Positions 44,195 to 52,220 of a DNA stretch of 64,000 nt are shown here, piece by piece. Below the pieces are notes generated by a model. That model ran no database searches and was not told the DNA's origin. It was given only the letters and a program-made list of their open reading frames with translations. Source of the DNA: Fidelibacterota bacterium (lineage in GTDB: Bacteria; Fidelibacterota; Marinisomatia; SCGC-AAA003-L08; TS1B11); the NCBI GenBank assembly GCA_004124295.1, contig SCKI01000014.1, positions 1 through 64,000 of the forward strand, read 5' to 3'. How positions within the stretch are numbered: position 1 is the first letter of the stretch; every line of letters begins with the position of its first letter. A program made the position numbers and the translations under genes.

Positions 44195-45040
44195 TTAGCC
44201 TTGAATACTCTTCACCACCGCTATGAGTGTCTCGCTAGTAATTCTATCCCGAATGTAAGTATTGAATATCTTGGAATATTTCGGTAATAATAAATTCATC
44301 GTAATAAAAAAGAAAAATCGTATGGTATTATTCATCACTTCTATACTTGGACTTATTTGATCAATAAATGCATCTGCATTATCATATCGATTTTCAATTA
44401 TCTTATTTTTCTCGTCGTTAGTCATTCTGACAATAATAAACTTTCCCGGAATAAAAATTGTATTCCCATGTGCGATAGCATGTCTCATCGCTGGATCGTA
44501 ACGCTTCAGAAGAATTTTGCCAGAACCGGAGTTTGCAATCAATTTGGCCGGATCATTGTTTTGAAATAGATATCTATTGATATTTATTGGCTTCTCAGTT
44601 TTTATTCCATGGCAATAACAGTCAAAGACTAGCATTTTACGAAATAGCTCGTATGTAGCGGTATACCATCTCAAATATATGTTCATTACTGATATAGCTT
44701 TATCCCTAGATGGCTTAAAATTTGATTCGGACAACCGAATAAATAAATTTCTCGTGGTGACAGAATCATAATATGGTCCAAGCAGATCGCTATGAGGAAT
44801 ATCGTCATACCCCATGAAAAGAATCTTATAAGCAGCCATGCCAACTCTTATATCCTTATTCATCAAATCAAATAAATAAGCCAACATTGCGAGTCCGCTT
44901 TCGACGATCTCATCACCAAACTGACCCTCAATCATTTCAGAGTACTCTGGGCCTATTTCTGTCCCCAGATTTGAGACATACTCCCGATCATTTTGGATCT
45001 GTATCAAGTTATCTAGAAAAGCACCTGCTTCGTTGCGCAC
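44195..45040 (-). CDS. AT-rich unknown protein with a HEPN-like RxxxxH motif
   Basis: 281 residues from GTG 45040, with AAAGGA upstream. It is the most AT-rich gene here and sharply different from typA next to it. Near the middle, DPAMRHAIAHGN (R186-x4-H191) resembles the R-N/H-x-I-A-H core of HEPN ribonucleases common in abortive-infection proteins. The predicted structure is mostly helical, with no membrane segment beyond a weak IRFFFFITMNLLL stretch. The function is unknown and there is no antitoxin partner in the same orientation. I infer an acquired, possibly defence gene. Confidence 0.5.
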   Translation of the reverse strand: MRNEAGAFLDNLIQIQNDREYVSNLGTEIGPEYSEMIEGQFGDEIVESGLAMLAYLFDLMNKDIRVGMAAYKILFMGYDDIPHSDLLGPYYDSVTTRNLFIRLSESNFKPSRDKAISVMNIYLRWYTATYELFRKMLVFDCYCHGIKTEKPININRYLFQNNDPAKLIANSGSGKILLKRYDPAMRHAIAHGNTIFIPGKFIIVRMTNDEKNKIIENRYDNADAFIDQISPSIEVMNNTIRFFFFITMNLLLPKYSKIFNTYIRDRITSETLIAVVKSIQG

Positions 45041-45281
45041 TAAAACTATTTCCTTTTAAATACCATTAGGGCCAGTTCCATAGAATACCTCAATTGCGTC
45101 CTAACCCAATCCGCCTCCCTTAAAACTCAGCAACTAATATAGCGTATATTAATTCGATAGGCTAGAAACCCGGCATGATATGCCGACGCAAGGCAAGTTT
45201 GGACGTTGGGCCTCCTGACCACTGACTCCTGACCACTGACCATTTCTCCGTCCCCCGGTCCGGCCCTGCCGCCTGCCGGCG

Positions 45282-46037
45282 CTATTTCACCATATGACTC
45301 AGCTCGAAGGTCTCCTTAAAGGCGGCGAATACATTGCCGGCCATGAGGCGGTTTCCGGCGGCGTTGGGGTGAATCCAATCGTCCGTCAGGTAGGCCGGGT
45401 CCCAGGCGATCCCCTCATATAGATAGTCTTCAATCTCCAGGCCGTGGGCGACAGCCAGGGAGTCGATCATGGCGTCATATGCAAGACCTGCGGCAACGAA
45501 CGCCTGGACCGCTTCCGCACTCAAGAATTCAATGATCCCCTGGTTATCGTCGATCTTGGCATACATGTCAGGATGGGCGAAGTTGAGCAGGGCCACTTCG
45601 GCGCCGTAGGCCAGGATATGCTCGATGATCGCAGCGATATTTTTGGCGGCCGTGTCAACGTCGATCTGCTGCAGGAAATCATTGGCCCCGAATTCGAGGA
45701 GCACCCAGACCGGCTTGGCGCTGTAAATGATGTCGATGTTGGCTAGGCCCCAGGCTGACGTGGCCCCGATCTTCCCCCGGTTGACCACATCAATAAGCAG
45801 TTTCTCCGCCAGAAAGGCCGGATAGCTGCTATCGGGCGCGACGATGCCGGCGGTCAGGCTGGTGCCATAGGCGACGATACTGTTCTCGCCGGTCCAGGCA
45901 ATTTTGGGTTCGGCCGGGTCCACCGCTGGGCGGCAGGCGAAGGATACCAGCCACACCATGAGTGCCGATAGATGGAAGGCTAGCCTGATGAGATGCGTAC
46001 GCCCTGAAAACGATCTACTGGCGGAATAGCTCTCCAT
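45282..46037 (-). CDS. SGNH/GDSL-hydrolase lipoprotein
   Basis: 251 residues. The lipobox LVSFAC follows a basic N-terminus. SGNH blocks are VAYGTSLTAG (block I, nucleophile Ser, G-T-S-L in place of G-D-S-L), LEFGANDFLQQ (block III) and DDWIHPN (block V, Asp-x-x-His). The closest known group is TesA-like lysophospholipase/acyl esterases. It is anchored in the envelope, so a lipid or glycan ester substrate is likely. It is followed by repeats and has no operon partners. Confidence 0.87.
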   Translation of the reverse strand: MESYSASRSFSGRTHLIRLAFHLSALMVWLVSFACRPAVDPAEPKIAWTGENSIVAYGTSLTAGIVAPDSSYPAFLAEKLLIDVVNRGKIGATSAWGLANIDIIYSAKPVWVLLEFGANDFLQQIDVDTAAKNIAAIIEHILAYGAEVALLNFAHPDMYAKIDDNQGIIEFLSAEAVQAFVAAGLAYDAMIDSLAVAHGLEIEDYLYEGIAWDPAYLTDDWIHPNAAGNRLMAGNVFAAFKETFELSHMVK

Positions 46038-46161
46038 AGAAGAACTTATACTTTTTTATGCTGCCGGGCCAGACAGCTTTGCTACAATAACGGCTTGATA
46101 GCACTCATGCCTGTCGAGGGGTTCGAGTGGCAGGCGTTCAATTTAACGGGCAGGAAAGAAC

Positions 46162-46911
46162 TTAGGCGTCAGAACCCGTTATACCCGGATACAAAATCTC
46201 GGCACAATCAGGGCAGATGCCGTGGGTGAACTCGGCGTCTGAATGTTCGGTAATATAATGCTCTATCTGTTGGTAATAACCCTGGTCGTCGCGGATCTTT
46301 TTGCAGTTGGCACAGATAGGGAGCATACCTGAGAGCTGCTTGATGCGCCCCGTGGCCGATTGAAGTTCTCTGTTCAGCCGTTGTTCGTTTTGCAGTTGCT
46401 CTTTAAGCATGTAATGTCGCTTGGTTACTTCACGCATTGAGATGAATGCGTAAAAACTCGTTCCAAGAAGTACAGCAGAAAATCGTATGGCAACCGGCTG
46501 TTCAAGAGCATTCCACGCAACGGGGAAAACAATCCCGATAAAAATAATATTTGCGATCCAGGCCCGTTTTTCACGCAGTATGAAGTAGAAAGAAAGCGCC
46601 CCCAGATATGCCCAGTAGGAGCCAATTACTCCAAGTTCATGTATTGCAAATACGATAGCTATGGTAATGCCTGGTGCTATTCCAAATAAGTTGATCCCCA
46701 GGGGATAATGACCCTGATAACAGAACTAGGCATTAACAGCGCAGAGTATGGCAACAGTAAGAGTAAAACCCCCCAGAAGATAGCGGCCCTGAACAAAGTT
46801 GTTAATAACAAACGGTGTTATTAAGATGGCTGATACCACTGAGACGCCAAACGTAGACTTGAGTAGAAAATCCGGGATATCCGGACCGTTATTCATTTGT
46901 TGCATAACCAC
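46162..46911 (-). pseudogene. Membrane sensor paralogue interrupted by one amber codon
   Basis: One frame runs from GTG 46911 to the stop at 46162, broken only by TAG at codon 62 (46728-46726). Coding is continuous across it: ...LCAVNA, stop, FCYQGHYPLGINLFG.... Further membrane helices, a coiled coil and the LPICANCKKIRDDQGYYQQIEHYI...HGICPDC cassette follow. The stop sits where related N-terminal sensor domains have a tyrosine (TAY to TAG), so a recent nonsense mutation is likely. Read-through cannot be excluded. The C-terminal cassette is nearly identical to that at 41058. The orphan C-terminal frame from 46437 could still be expressed. Confidence 0.75.
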
Positions 46912-47321
46912 GAAAGATAATCCGGGACATTTACACCGTCCTAGACAATATTCATGCTGAAATGGAATAGTCTGCCGGCCTATCGCATGGTGAGCCTGCC
47001 CTGGGCGTGACTACTGCACCTTGACGCCCAGCAGCGCCCCGCCGCAGTTTTGTGCCGGAGCATGCCGTTCATCCCGGGTCGCGGTGGCAACATCAATCCC
47101 CATTGATTGCCGGGGGGGCTGTATCGCGCAGGTTTTCCCAGTGAGACTGATCCAGGGTAATGGTTCGAAACATCTATGAGCAGAGTTCTACGCAGGTCAC
47201 TAACTTCGTCCCATGCAGGCCCCGGGAGTATGGTTGGCTGCCGGAGCAACGTGGCCCCAAGGGGCTAAATCTTAAGAGATATTTAATCTATGGTTATCAG
47301 ATGGCAGAGGAGTTTATACCC
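46912..47321. other. Intergenic region upstream of the hemolysin III gene
   Basis: About 410 bp. TAACTTCGTCCC (47201 on) ends at ATG 47213, which opens a 20-codon frame closing at TAA 47275; this may be a leaderless leader peptide. The stretch 46980-47160 has coding-like GC content in the minus frame but no recognisable protein. A longer frame from 47160 into the hemolysin III gene is not supported as a start. Confidence 0.4.
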
Positions 47322-47975
47322 ATGACCCAGCCACTGGCGATACGGGAACGGGCGCAATCCCTGAGAGAAGAAATGGCAAACAGCATCAGCCACGGTGTAG
47401 GCTTCCTGGCAGCGGTCGCCGCCACCCCGATCCTCGTCATCGCGGCGGTTCAGCGGGGCAGCGTGGCTGTGATTGTGGGCGTCAGTATTTTTGCGTTCAC
47501 AATGCTGCTGCTGTACATCACATCCACCATTTACCACGCCCTGGCAGAGAATAAGGCCAAACGGGTGTTCCGGATTCTTGATCACAGCGCCATCTTTCTG
47601 TTGATCGCGGGCACCTATACGCCGTTCACGCTGGGGGTCCTGCGCGGTGGCTGGGGCTGGACCCTGTTCGGACTCGTTTGGGGGTTGGCTGTGGCCGGTG
47701 TCGTCCTCGCGTCTATCGGGGACACAAGGTACAAGCGGCTCTCGATGGGTCTGTATCTGGCCATGGGCTGGCTCATTATCATTGCCGTGAAGCCGCTGCT
47801 GCTCAATTTGCCATCGTGGGGCCTGTTTTGGCTGCTGGCAGGCGGCCTGGCCTATACGGCAGGGGTCCCGTTCTACCTGGCCAAACGGCTCCGCTATGCG
47901 CATTTGGTTTGGCACCTGTTTGTTATAGCAGGGACGACCTTGCACTTCATTGCGGTGCTGAAATACGCAAGCTAG
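47322..47975 (+). CDS. Hemolysin III/PAQR-family membrane protein
   Basis: 217 residues. ATG 47322 has AGAGGAG 9 bp upstream; ATG 47301 is an alternative. Seven membrane helices are present, with the family motifs EEMANSISHGVGF near the start, STIYHAL (the conserved S...H), RILDHSAIFLLIAGTYTPF and a late HLFVIAGTTLHF. These conserved His, Asp and Ser residues form the PAQR metal site. Bacterial members may be membrane hydrolases; true haemolytic activity is doubtful. Confidence 0.9.
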   Translation: MTQPLAIRERAQSLREEMANSISHGVGFLAAVAATPILVIAAVQRGSVAVIVGVSIFAFTMLLLYITSTIYHALAENKAKRVFRILDHSAIFLLIAGTYTPFTLGVLRGGWGWTLFGLVWGLAVAGVVLASIGDTRYKRLSMGLYLAMGWLIIIAVKPLLLNLPSWGLFWLLAGGLAYTAGVPFYLAKRLRYAHLVWHLFVIAGTTLHFIAVLKYAS

Positions 47976-48012
47976 CAGCCCGTTGCCCGGTTCTGCCCCT
48001 GAGCTCCGCGCC

Positions 48013-48042
48013 TTGACACCTTCCCTCTCCTCGCCGTAGTTT
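48013..48042 (+). promoter_or_regulatory. Promoter of the selenoprotein gene: TTGACA, 18 bp, TAGTTT
   Basis: A consensus -35 TTGACA at 48013-48018 and TAGTTT at 48037-48042 lie 18 bp apart. CGCCCATT follows, then ATG 48051. Transcription would begin about 2 nt before the start codon, so the mRNA is leaderless or nearly so. Confidence 0.6.
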
Positions 48043-48050
48043 CGCCCATT

Positions 48051-49208
48051 ATGGATAAACACCGCTACACCCATTTCCTTCTGCTGATCGCCCTCGGGGC
48101 CTTAACCTCCTCATGCGGTAAAGGCAACGCCGATACGGAAACCGCTATTGCCTCCGCCGTTCCTAGCGTGACCCTCGTTGCCACCGGAAACGTGAACGGC
48201 GAGCTCGAGCCGTGCGGGTGACCGGCGAAACCTCTGGGCGGTCTGGCCCGGAAAGCAACGGCACTGGCGGCCCTCCAGCGGGAGGGGCTGGAACTCATAC
48301 TGGTGGACGGGGGAGACCTGTTCTTCAGCGCCGCCCAGCTGGATGAGAAGCCCCTGGCCCGGCAGAAGATCAAGGCCCGGGCGCTGGTGGAGGGCTACAA
48401 CCGTATGGGCACAGCGGCCATCACCATTGGCGAAAGCGACCTGGCCGGAGGGCTGGAGTTCCTGCAGGAAATGGCCGCCGTGGCCGAGTTCCCCATCCTG
48501 TCGGCAAACCTGAAGAGCGCAGCCGGCGCGCTGCTGTTTCCCCCGGCGGTAACCGTCGCCAGGGGAGGCCTGAAGGTAGCCCTGGTGGGCGTCTCATCGC
48601 GGCTGCCTGATGGGGCAGGGTACCGGTTCGACGATCCCCTTGTGGCGCTCCGGGAGCATCTTCCCGCCGCCGTAGAGGGGGCCGATCTGGTGGTGCTGCT
48701 ATTCCACGGGGATACGGCCGACCGGGAGCGCATCGAGGCCGCCGGCCTGCCCATTGACCTTATTTTGCATAGCCATCTGAAGGGTGTCGCCCGGACGCTG
48801 CGGACCGGCAGCATCCCGGTGGCACTGCTGGGCAGCGAGGGTAAGCGCCTCAGCGTCATGACCATCGCCATACAAGACCCACAGGCGCCGCTGATGGACA
48901 TCACCGACCTGCAGCGCAGGATCAACTTTGTGGGCACTGCCCTGAACCGTCTGGGGCGGAACCAGCCTGAGGGGGTGCCGCTGGAGACGGCCTACGCCGA
49001 CAAGCCCCATATCCTGGAGCGTATCGCCGCCCTTCGGGAACAGGAGAGCCTGGCCCGGAATGCGCTGGCCGATACCGGCAACCGGCTGACGACGGGGCGG
49101 GTTGATCTTGGCCCCAAGCACCGGGATGACCCGGCACTGTTGGCCGTGGTTAACCAGGCCCTGGCGGCGGTTTCTGCTGTCGAAGGGCCACTCCCCGACG
49201 GCCGCTAG
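48051..49208 (+). CDS. Selenocysteine-containing UshA-like metallophosphoesterase lipoprotein
   Basis: 385 residues when the UGA at 48219-48221 (codon 57) is read as selenocysteine. The lipobox is LTSSC (Cys22). The sequence GNVNGELEPCGU-PAKPLGGLAR has Sec where related UshA/5'-nucleotidase-like lipoproteins carry the second Cys of EPCGC, so a redox C-G-U pair is expected. Downstream the frame is uninterrupted, with VDGGDLF, a GESDL block (the usual G-N-H-E/D position), ILSANL and LLFHGD, suggesting a divergent metal centre. A SECIS hairpin lies at 48233-48252. A gene caller would start at GTG 48303 and lose the signal peptide and the Cys-Sec motif. Selenium machinery genes are not in this window. 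Confidence 0.82.
48233..48252 (+). promoter_or_regulatory. Bacterial SECIS hairpin within the coding region
   Basis: TCTGGGC, loop GGTCTG, GCCCGGA: 7 pairs, one of them U-G, beginning 11 nt after the UGA. The apical loop carries the GGU(CU) that SelB recognises, and both loop and spacing match the E. coli fdhF minihelix as I know it. No bulged U is present in the stem. Confidence 0.75.
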
Positions 49209-49245
49209 CTGCCCCGCCCGGCCCGGCAACGTTCGCCGGCCTCCC

Positions 49246-49274
49246 TTGACGGGTCTGGGCGGCGTGGGTAAATT
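49246..49274 (+). promoter_or_regulatory. Promoter of the tRNA cluster: TTGACG, 17 bp, TAAATT
   Basis: TTGACG at 49246-49251 and TAAATT at 49269-49274 are 17 bp apart, a near-consensus sigma-70-type promoter. tRNA-Gly begins 48 nt after the -10. This pins the -10 consensus used for other genes here. Confidence 0.7.
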
Positions 49275-49321
49275 TGTCCGCCGCCGTTGCCCGGCCTGCT
49301 GCCGGGTAGCAGGGGCATGAT

Positions 49322-49394
49322 GCGAGAGTAGCTCAGCTGGTAGAGCTCCACGTTGCCAACGTGGTTGTCGCGGGTTCGAGTCCCGTCTCTCGCT
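49322..49394 (+). tRNA. tRNA-Gly (GCC)
   Basis: 73 nt. The acceptor GCGAGAG pairs with CTCTCGC. The D-arm GCTC...GAGC, the anticodon stem CCACG/CGTGG with loop TTGCCAA (anticodon GCC), and the T-arm GCGGG-TTCGAGT-CCCGT are present. Discriminator U; CCA not encoded. It is followed by a terminator, then tRNA-Cys. Confidence 0.95.
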
Positions 49395-49396
49395 CG

Positions 49397-49427
49397 AAAG
49401 CCTCCGTTTGTGGGGGCTTTTTTTGTC
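49397..49427 (+). terminator. Terminator between tRNA-Gly and tRNA-Cys
   Basis: AAAGCCTCC, loop GTTTGT, GGGGGCTTT and a following T-run form a 9-pair hairpin with one T-G pair. tRNA-Cys therefore needs its own promoter, and TAAATT at 49437 fits. Confidence 0.7.
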
Positions 49428-49436
49428 GCGTCACCT

Positions 49437-49442
49437 TAAATT
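49437..49442 (+). promoter_or_regulatory. -10 element TAAATT directly before tRNA-Cys
   Basis: TAAATTCGCCC lies 9 bp before the first base of mature tRNA-Cys, right after the terminator. No clear -35 was found. Confidence 0.45.
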
Positions 49443-49451
49443 CGCCCTGTC

Positions 49452-49525
49452 GGCGACGTACCCAAGTGGTCTAAGGGAGCGGTCTGCAAAACCGCGATTC
49501 ACCGGTTCGAATCCGGTCGTCGCCT
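49452..49525 (+). tRNA. tRNA-Cys (GCA)
   Basis: 74 nt. The acceptor GGCGACG pairs with CGTCGCC. The anticodon stem GCGGT/ACCGC has loop CTGCAAA (anticodon GCA) and the T-arm is ACCGG-TTCGAAT-CCGGT. Discriminator U, as expected for tRNA-Cys. CCA not encoded. It lies 57 bp after tRNA-Gly, the same order as the E. coli glyW-cysT-leuZ cluster. Confidence 0.95.
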
Positions 49526-49549
49526 CAGCAGCCTGCCGCGGAAAATCGT

Positions 49550-49614
49550 AGCCAGGGTGGTGGAACGGCTAGACCGAGGAACTTAAAATCCTGTGTGACC
49601 CACCGCGCCGGGCT
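49550..49614 (+). pseudogene. Decayed tRNA-Leu(UAA)-like sequence lacking the T-arm
   Basis: The first half, GCCAGGGTGGTGGAAC then TAGAC then ACTTAAAATCC, parallels the intact tRNA-Leu(UAA) at 53983 up to the anticodon stem. The variable arm is degenerate and no TTCRANTC T-loop follows. The ends AGCCAGG/CCGGGCT still pair at six of seven positions. It overlaps the stop of the cytochrome gene by 2 bp. It occupies the leuZ place of a Gly-Cys-Leu cluster. Confidence 0.6.
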
Positions 49615-50605
49615 ACTTGCTGTTTTTCGCCGCCTCTTTGGCATCGATATCGTGGTTTATCGGCTCCTGTGAGCGCAGATAAGCGATGATATCGGCAATT
49701 TCCTCATCAGTAAGCGCGGTGTGGTTGGGAATCCGTGCCATCATGGGCCAGCGCACCATTTCGGTATCGGGGAGGGGCCGCAGCCGTTTGCCGTACTTGA
49801 TCGAATTGTAAAGCTCCTCATCGCTGAAACCGCCGATGCCGGTTTCCACATCAGGGGTCAGATTGGCTGCCATGATGACCGGCCATCCGGGCGGCTGCAT
49901 ATAGATACCGCCGCCCAACGGTTCGCCAAACGTGAACGCCACAAACGGAAATTTGGGCGCATAGGAGTGGCAATCGACGCACTTGCCAATGTAGGTCAGG
50001 CGCTTGCCGCGTTCCTGCGGCGTATCTCTTCGCGGCTGGTAGTCAGTGTAAGTGGAAGATTTGGCAAACATGTTATACATCATGCCGGTTGATGAGGCAA
50101 TCTTGCCCATCATGCTCAAGTCTTTTTTCCCTGCAACATTATTTACCGGCTCGGGAACCTCACGTAGATAAGCGACGATAGAATAGATTTCCTCTTTGTT
50201 CAGCGCTGCTCCGAACTCGGGCCAGGGCATTAAGGGAAGCAGTTGCTTATTGTCGCGGTTGACCCCTTTGGTGAGCGCCCGGATGATCTCGCCGTCGGTC
50301 CACCCGCCGATGCCGGTTTCCAGATCGGGCGTGATATTCGGCACTGGGACAGTCCCCTCCAGCTGCAAGGTGATGACATCGCCCGCCAGGTACATGTCGC
50401 CCCGGGGGTCACCCACGAAACTGCCGGTCGTATGGCACGAGCCACAGGCGGCGATCCCTTCGGCGAGCTGCTTGCCCAGAGCGATCCGTTCAGGTGTAAT
50501 CTCAACGCTGATATCTTCGGCAGGACCCACCCTCATGGGGATAAAGACGGCACAGGCAGTGGCTGTAAACGCCGTGAGAATGAGAATTGTTGTTCGAACC
50601 TTCAT
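49613..50605 (-). CDS. Diheme cytochrome c
   Basis: 330 residues. Two haem-binding motifs are CGSCH near residue 54 and CVDCH near residue 210, each followed by a P-rich MPWPEF or MARIP region that can supply Met ligands. N-terminal export signal LTAFTATAC could be a lipobox. The two halves repeat each other (NITPDLETGIGGWTDGEI and NLTPDVETGIGGFSDEEL), showing an internal duplication. AGGGGAGGGG precedes the ATG. It is a periplasmic electron carrier; the partner oxidase or dehydrogenase is not in the window. Confidence 0.88.
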   Translation of the reverse strand: MKVRTTILILTAFTATACAVFIPMRVGPAEDISVEITPERIALGKQLAEGIAACGSCHTTGSFVGDPRGDMYLAGDVITLQLEGTVPVPNITPDLETGIGGWTDGEIIRALTKGVNRDNKQLLPLMPWPEFGAALNKEEIYSIVAYLREVPEPVNNVAGKKDLSMMGKIASSTGMMYNMFAKSSTYTDYQPRRDTPQERGKRLTYIGKCVDCHSYAPKFPFVAFTFGEPLGGGIYMQPPGWPVIMAANLTPDVETGIGGFSDEELYNSIKYGKRLRPLPDTEMVRWPMMARIPNHTALTDEEIADIIAYLRSQEPINHDIDAKEAAKNSK

Positions 50606-50805
50606 GATATTTCCCCTCCCCTGGGTTTTGTGCTCAAATGGGGCTATTCACAGGGCCCGTCAGCTGCCAGCGGCCAGGCACCTATACTATCATTTTCTAT
50701 TGAAGATTTGAGATTTGCTCTGGACCTTGCAGTTTAATGTCCCATACCCGGGAATCCCAATTGCGCGAGTGCCGCTGGCCGGTGGGTGCGGCGCTGGGGC
50801 CAGGA

Positions 50806-51564
50806 TCAGCCCAGGAGTTGATTATTTTTCCCTCCCCGCAGGGCCCAGATGATGGCTGCGACCCAACCGATGAGGGTCCAGCCCAACAGGAGATTGAGGG
50901 CAAACAGGGCGACGGTGTGCTGCGCCTGGCGGCCTCGGGCGATGAGCGTGGGAATAAAATACATCACAAAGCCGACGGCCAGAAAAGTGCCGCCCAAGGC
51001 CAGCAGATCGGTGATCAGAGGCCCGATGAATCCACGGTTGCGGGTCCTGGAGGGGCCGGCGGATGGCACGATTGTGCGGCTGGAACTGGCTGAGGGGTTG
51101 GCCGTTGGCGCTCTTAGCGAGGGCGCAATATAGATGAGTGACTTGTCTGCCAGGGTCACCTTGGCCACCTGCGAGGTGGCGTACTCCCGAAGGGCTTTAT
51201 AGCCTGAGGGGACAAACCGGAAGTAGGTGGCGGTCCGGCTCACATAAAGGCCAACCACGCGCCTGCCATCGGCCAGTTCCAGGACGTCCGCGTAACGATC
51301 TGAGTTCAGACTGTTCCGCCAGGCTGTGCTGCCATCCGCCCGCACGATTCGGCGCACATTCGATTGCGGGATACGCTGCGGCGTTCTGTCGGGTGAATTC
51401 CGGGGGATGAATGCGACCATGTTCTCGCGCGCATAGACAAAGGTGCCGTAGCTGATCTGCCCGTCTACGGTGACGAGGTAGTCCAGCTCCAGGCGGGGCG
51501 GGGCTTGACCCGGCGCAGCCTGGGCCAGCAATAATAGCATTGCAAGGTGGCGGTACGGTTTCAT
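50806..51564 (-). CDS. Exported protein with C-terminal superinfection-immunity-like membrane domain
   Basis: 252 residues. A signal peptide (LAMLLLLAQAAPGQA) precedes a roughly 130-residue periplasmic beta-rich domain (LELDYLVTVDGQISYGTFVYA), a Ser/Pro-rich linker and two membrane helices. The last segment HTVALFALNLLLGWTLIGWVAAIIWAL matches the T4 Imm-like superinfection immunity domain widespread in bacteria. The N-terminal half and about 290 bp upstream of the gene are duplicated at 53390-53900, where the copy is truncated. Confidence 0.7.
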   Translation of the reverse strand: MKPYRHLAMLLLLAQAAPGQAPPRLELDYLVTVDGQISYGTFVYARENMVAFIPRNSPDRTPQRIPQSNVRRIVRADGSTAWRNSLNSDRYADVLELADGRRVVGLYVSRTATYFRFVPSGYKALREYATSQVAKVTLADKSLIYIAPSLRAPTANPSASSSRTIVPSAGPSRTRNRGFIGPLITDLLALGGTFLAVGFVMYFIPTLIARGRQAQHTVALFALNLLLGWTLIGWVAAIIWALRGGKNNQLLG

Positions 51565-51860
51565 TTCGATTCACCGCAATATAGTCAATAAAGTCACCCG
51601 GGGACCGGGACTTACCGCTTAAGAGGCCGATGCGCCTGCAGGCGGGGGCCGGTATGGAGCCGGTTACCAGGTACCTGGGGCAGAGCTCCGTGACCCCGGC
51701 CGAAAAGCCCGGCCTCGGCCCGCTCCGCCGGGACTACCCGGACCTTCCCCGAATCCTGGGTGCTCGGTTGGATTCCGCGACGCAGATGATACCCACGCAG
51801 GAGCCATTTCCAGCGCATCCGGGCCTGCGCAGCCATGCGATGCAAGATGCTTTCGGGCGG
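51351..51860. repeat. Copy 1 of a 510-bp direct repeat
   Basis: It covers the start of the exported-protein gene and its upstream DNA. The second copy is 53390-53900, same orientation, with roughly nine in ten bases identical by eye. The noncoding half (51640-51860) is at least as well conserved as the coding half and is rich in GC hairpins. Short frames in it differ mostly by amino-acid changes, which argues against coding. Confidence 0.8.
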
Positions 51861-52220
51861 CCCTGTGCGATTAGACCACCCTGAGTATCAACACAAAAGT
51901 GTCGATTGTCTGACGGCTCAGACTTGGCGACCGCCGGATGAAGGGGGCCTCTTAAACCGAATATCCGGTTTCCGTTGTGGCCCAAATATTCAACCTGCGG
52001 CACACCACTTGAAATTTAGAAGGCTTATCTTAGCGAATCGGGTGGCTGGTGCACTTTATATGCCGGGGCTGACAACGACCCGAGTCCATTAAAATGGTGT
52101 TGTAGAAGTAGGCTTAAGCGTAATCTAAACCTAGGAAACACAGTGTCGTTACCTTATTTTTGCACCCCATCGGCCCACATTGCTTTCAGCAAATACGCAC
52201 TAAAAAAGGAGGAACTAATC
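51861..52220. other. Intergenic region before the lipoprotein gene
   Basis: About 360 bp without a recognisable gene. AT content rises toward the lipoprotein start. AAGGAGG at 52206-52212 is its ribosome binding site. No promoter could be assigned with confidence. Confidence 0.4.

Noticed and set aside
46726-46728. Amber codon as pyrrolysine
   Set aside because: No pyl genes are visible, the gene family is not a pyrrolysine family, and a Tyr-to-stop change explains it more simply.
48303-49208. GTG 48303 as the start of the metallophosphoesterase
   Set aside because: It would give a protein without signal peptide or the Cys motif and ignores an in-frame lipoprotein start, a promoter and a SECIS hairpin upstream.
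49550-49614. Functional third tRNA in the cluster
   Set aside because: No T-arm or TTCRANTC loop and a four-pair anticodon stem; an intact tRNA with the same anticodon exists at 53983.
51630-51884. 84-residue plus-strand ORF in the direct repeat
   Set aside because: Differences between the two copies are mostly amino-acid changing, and there is no ribosome binding site, so coding is unlikely.
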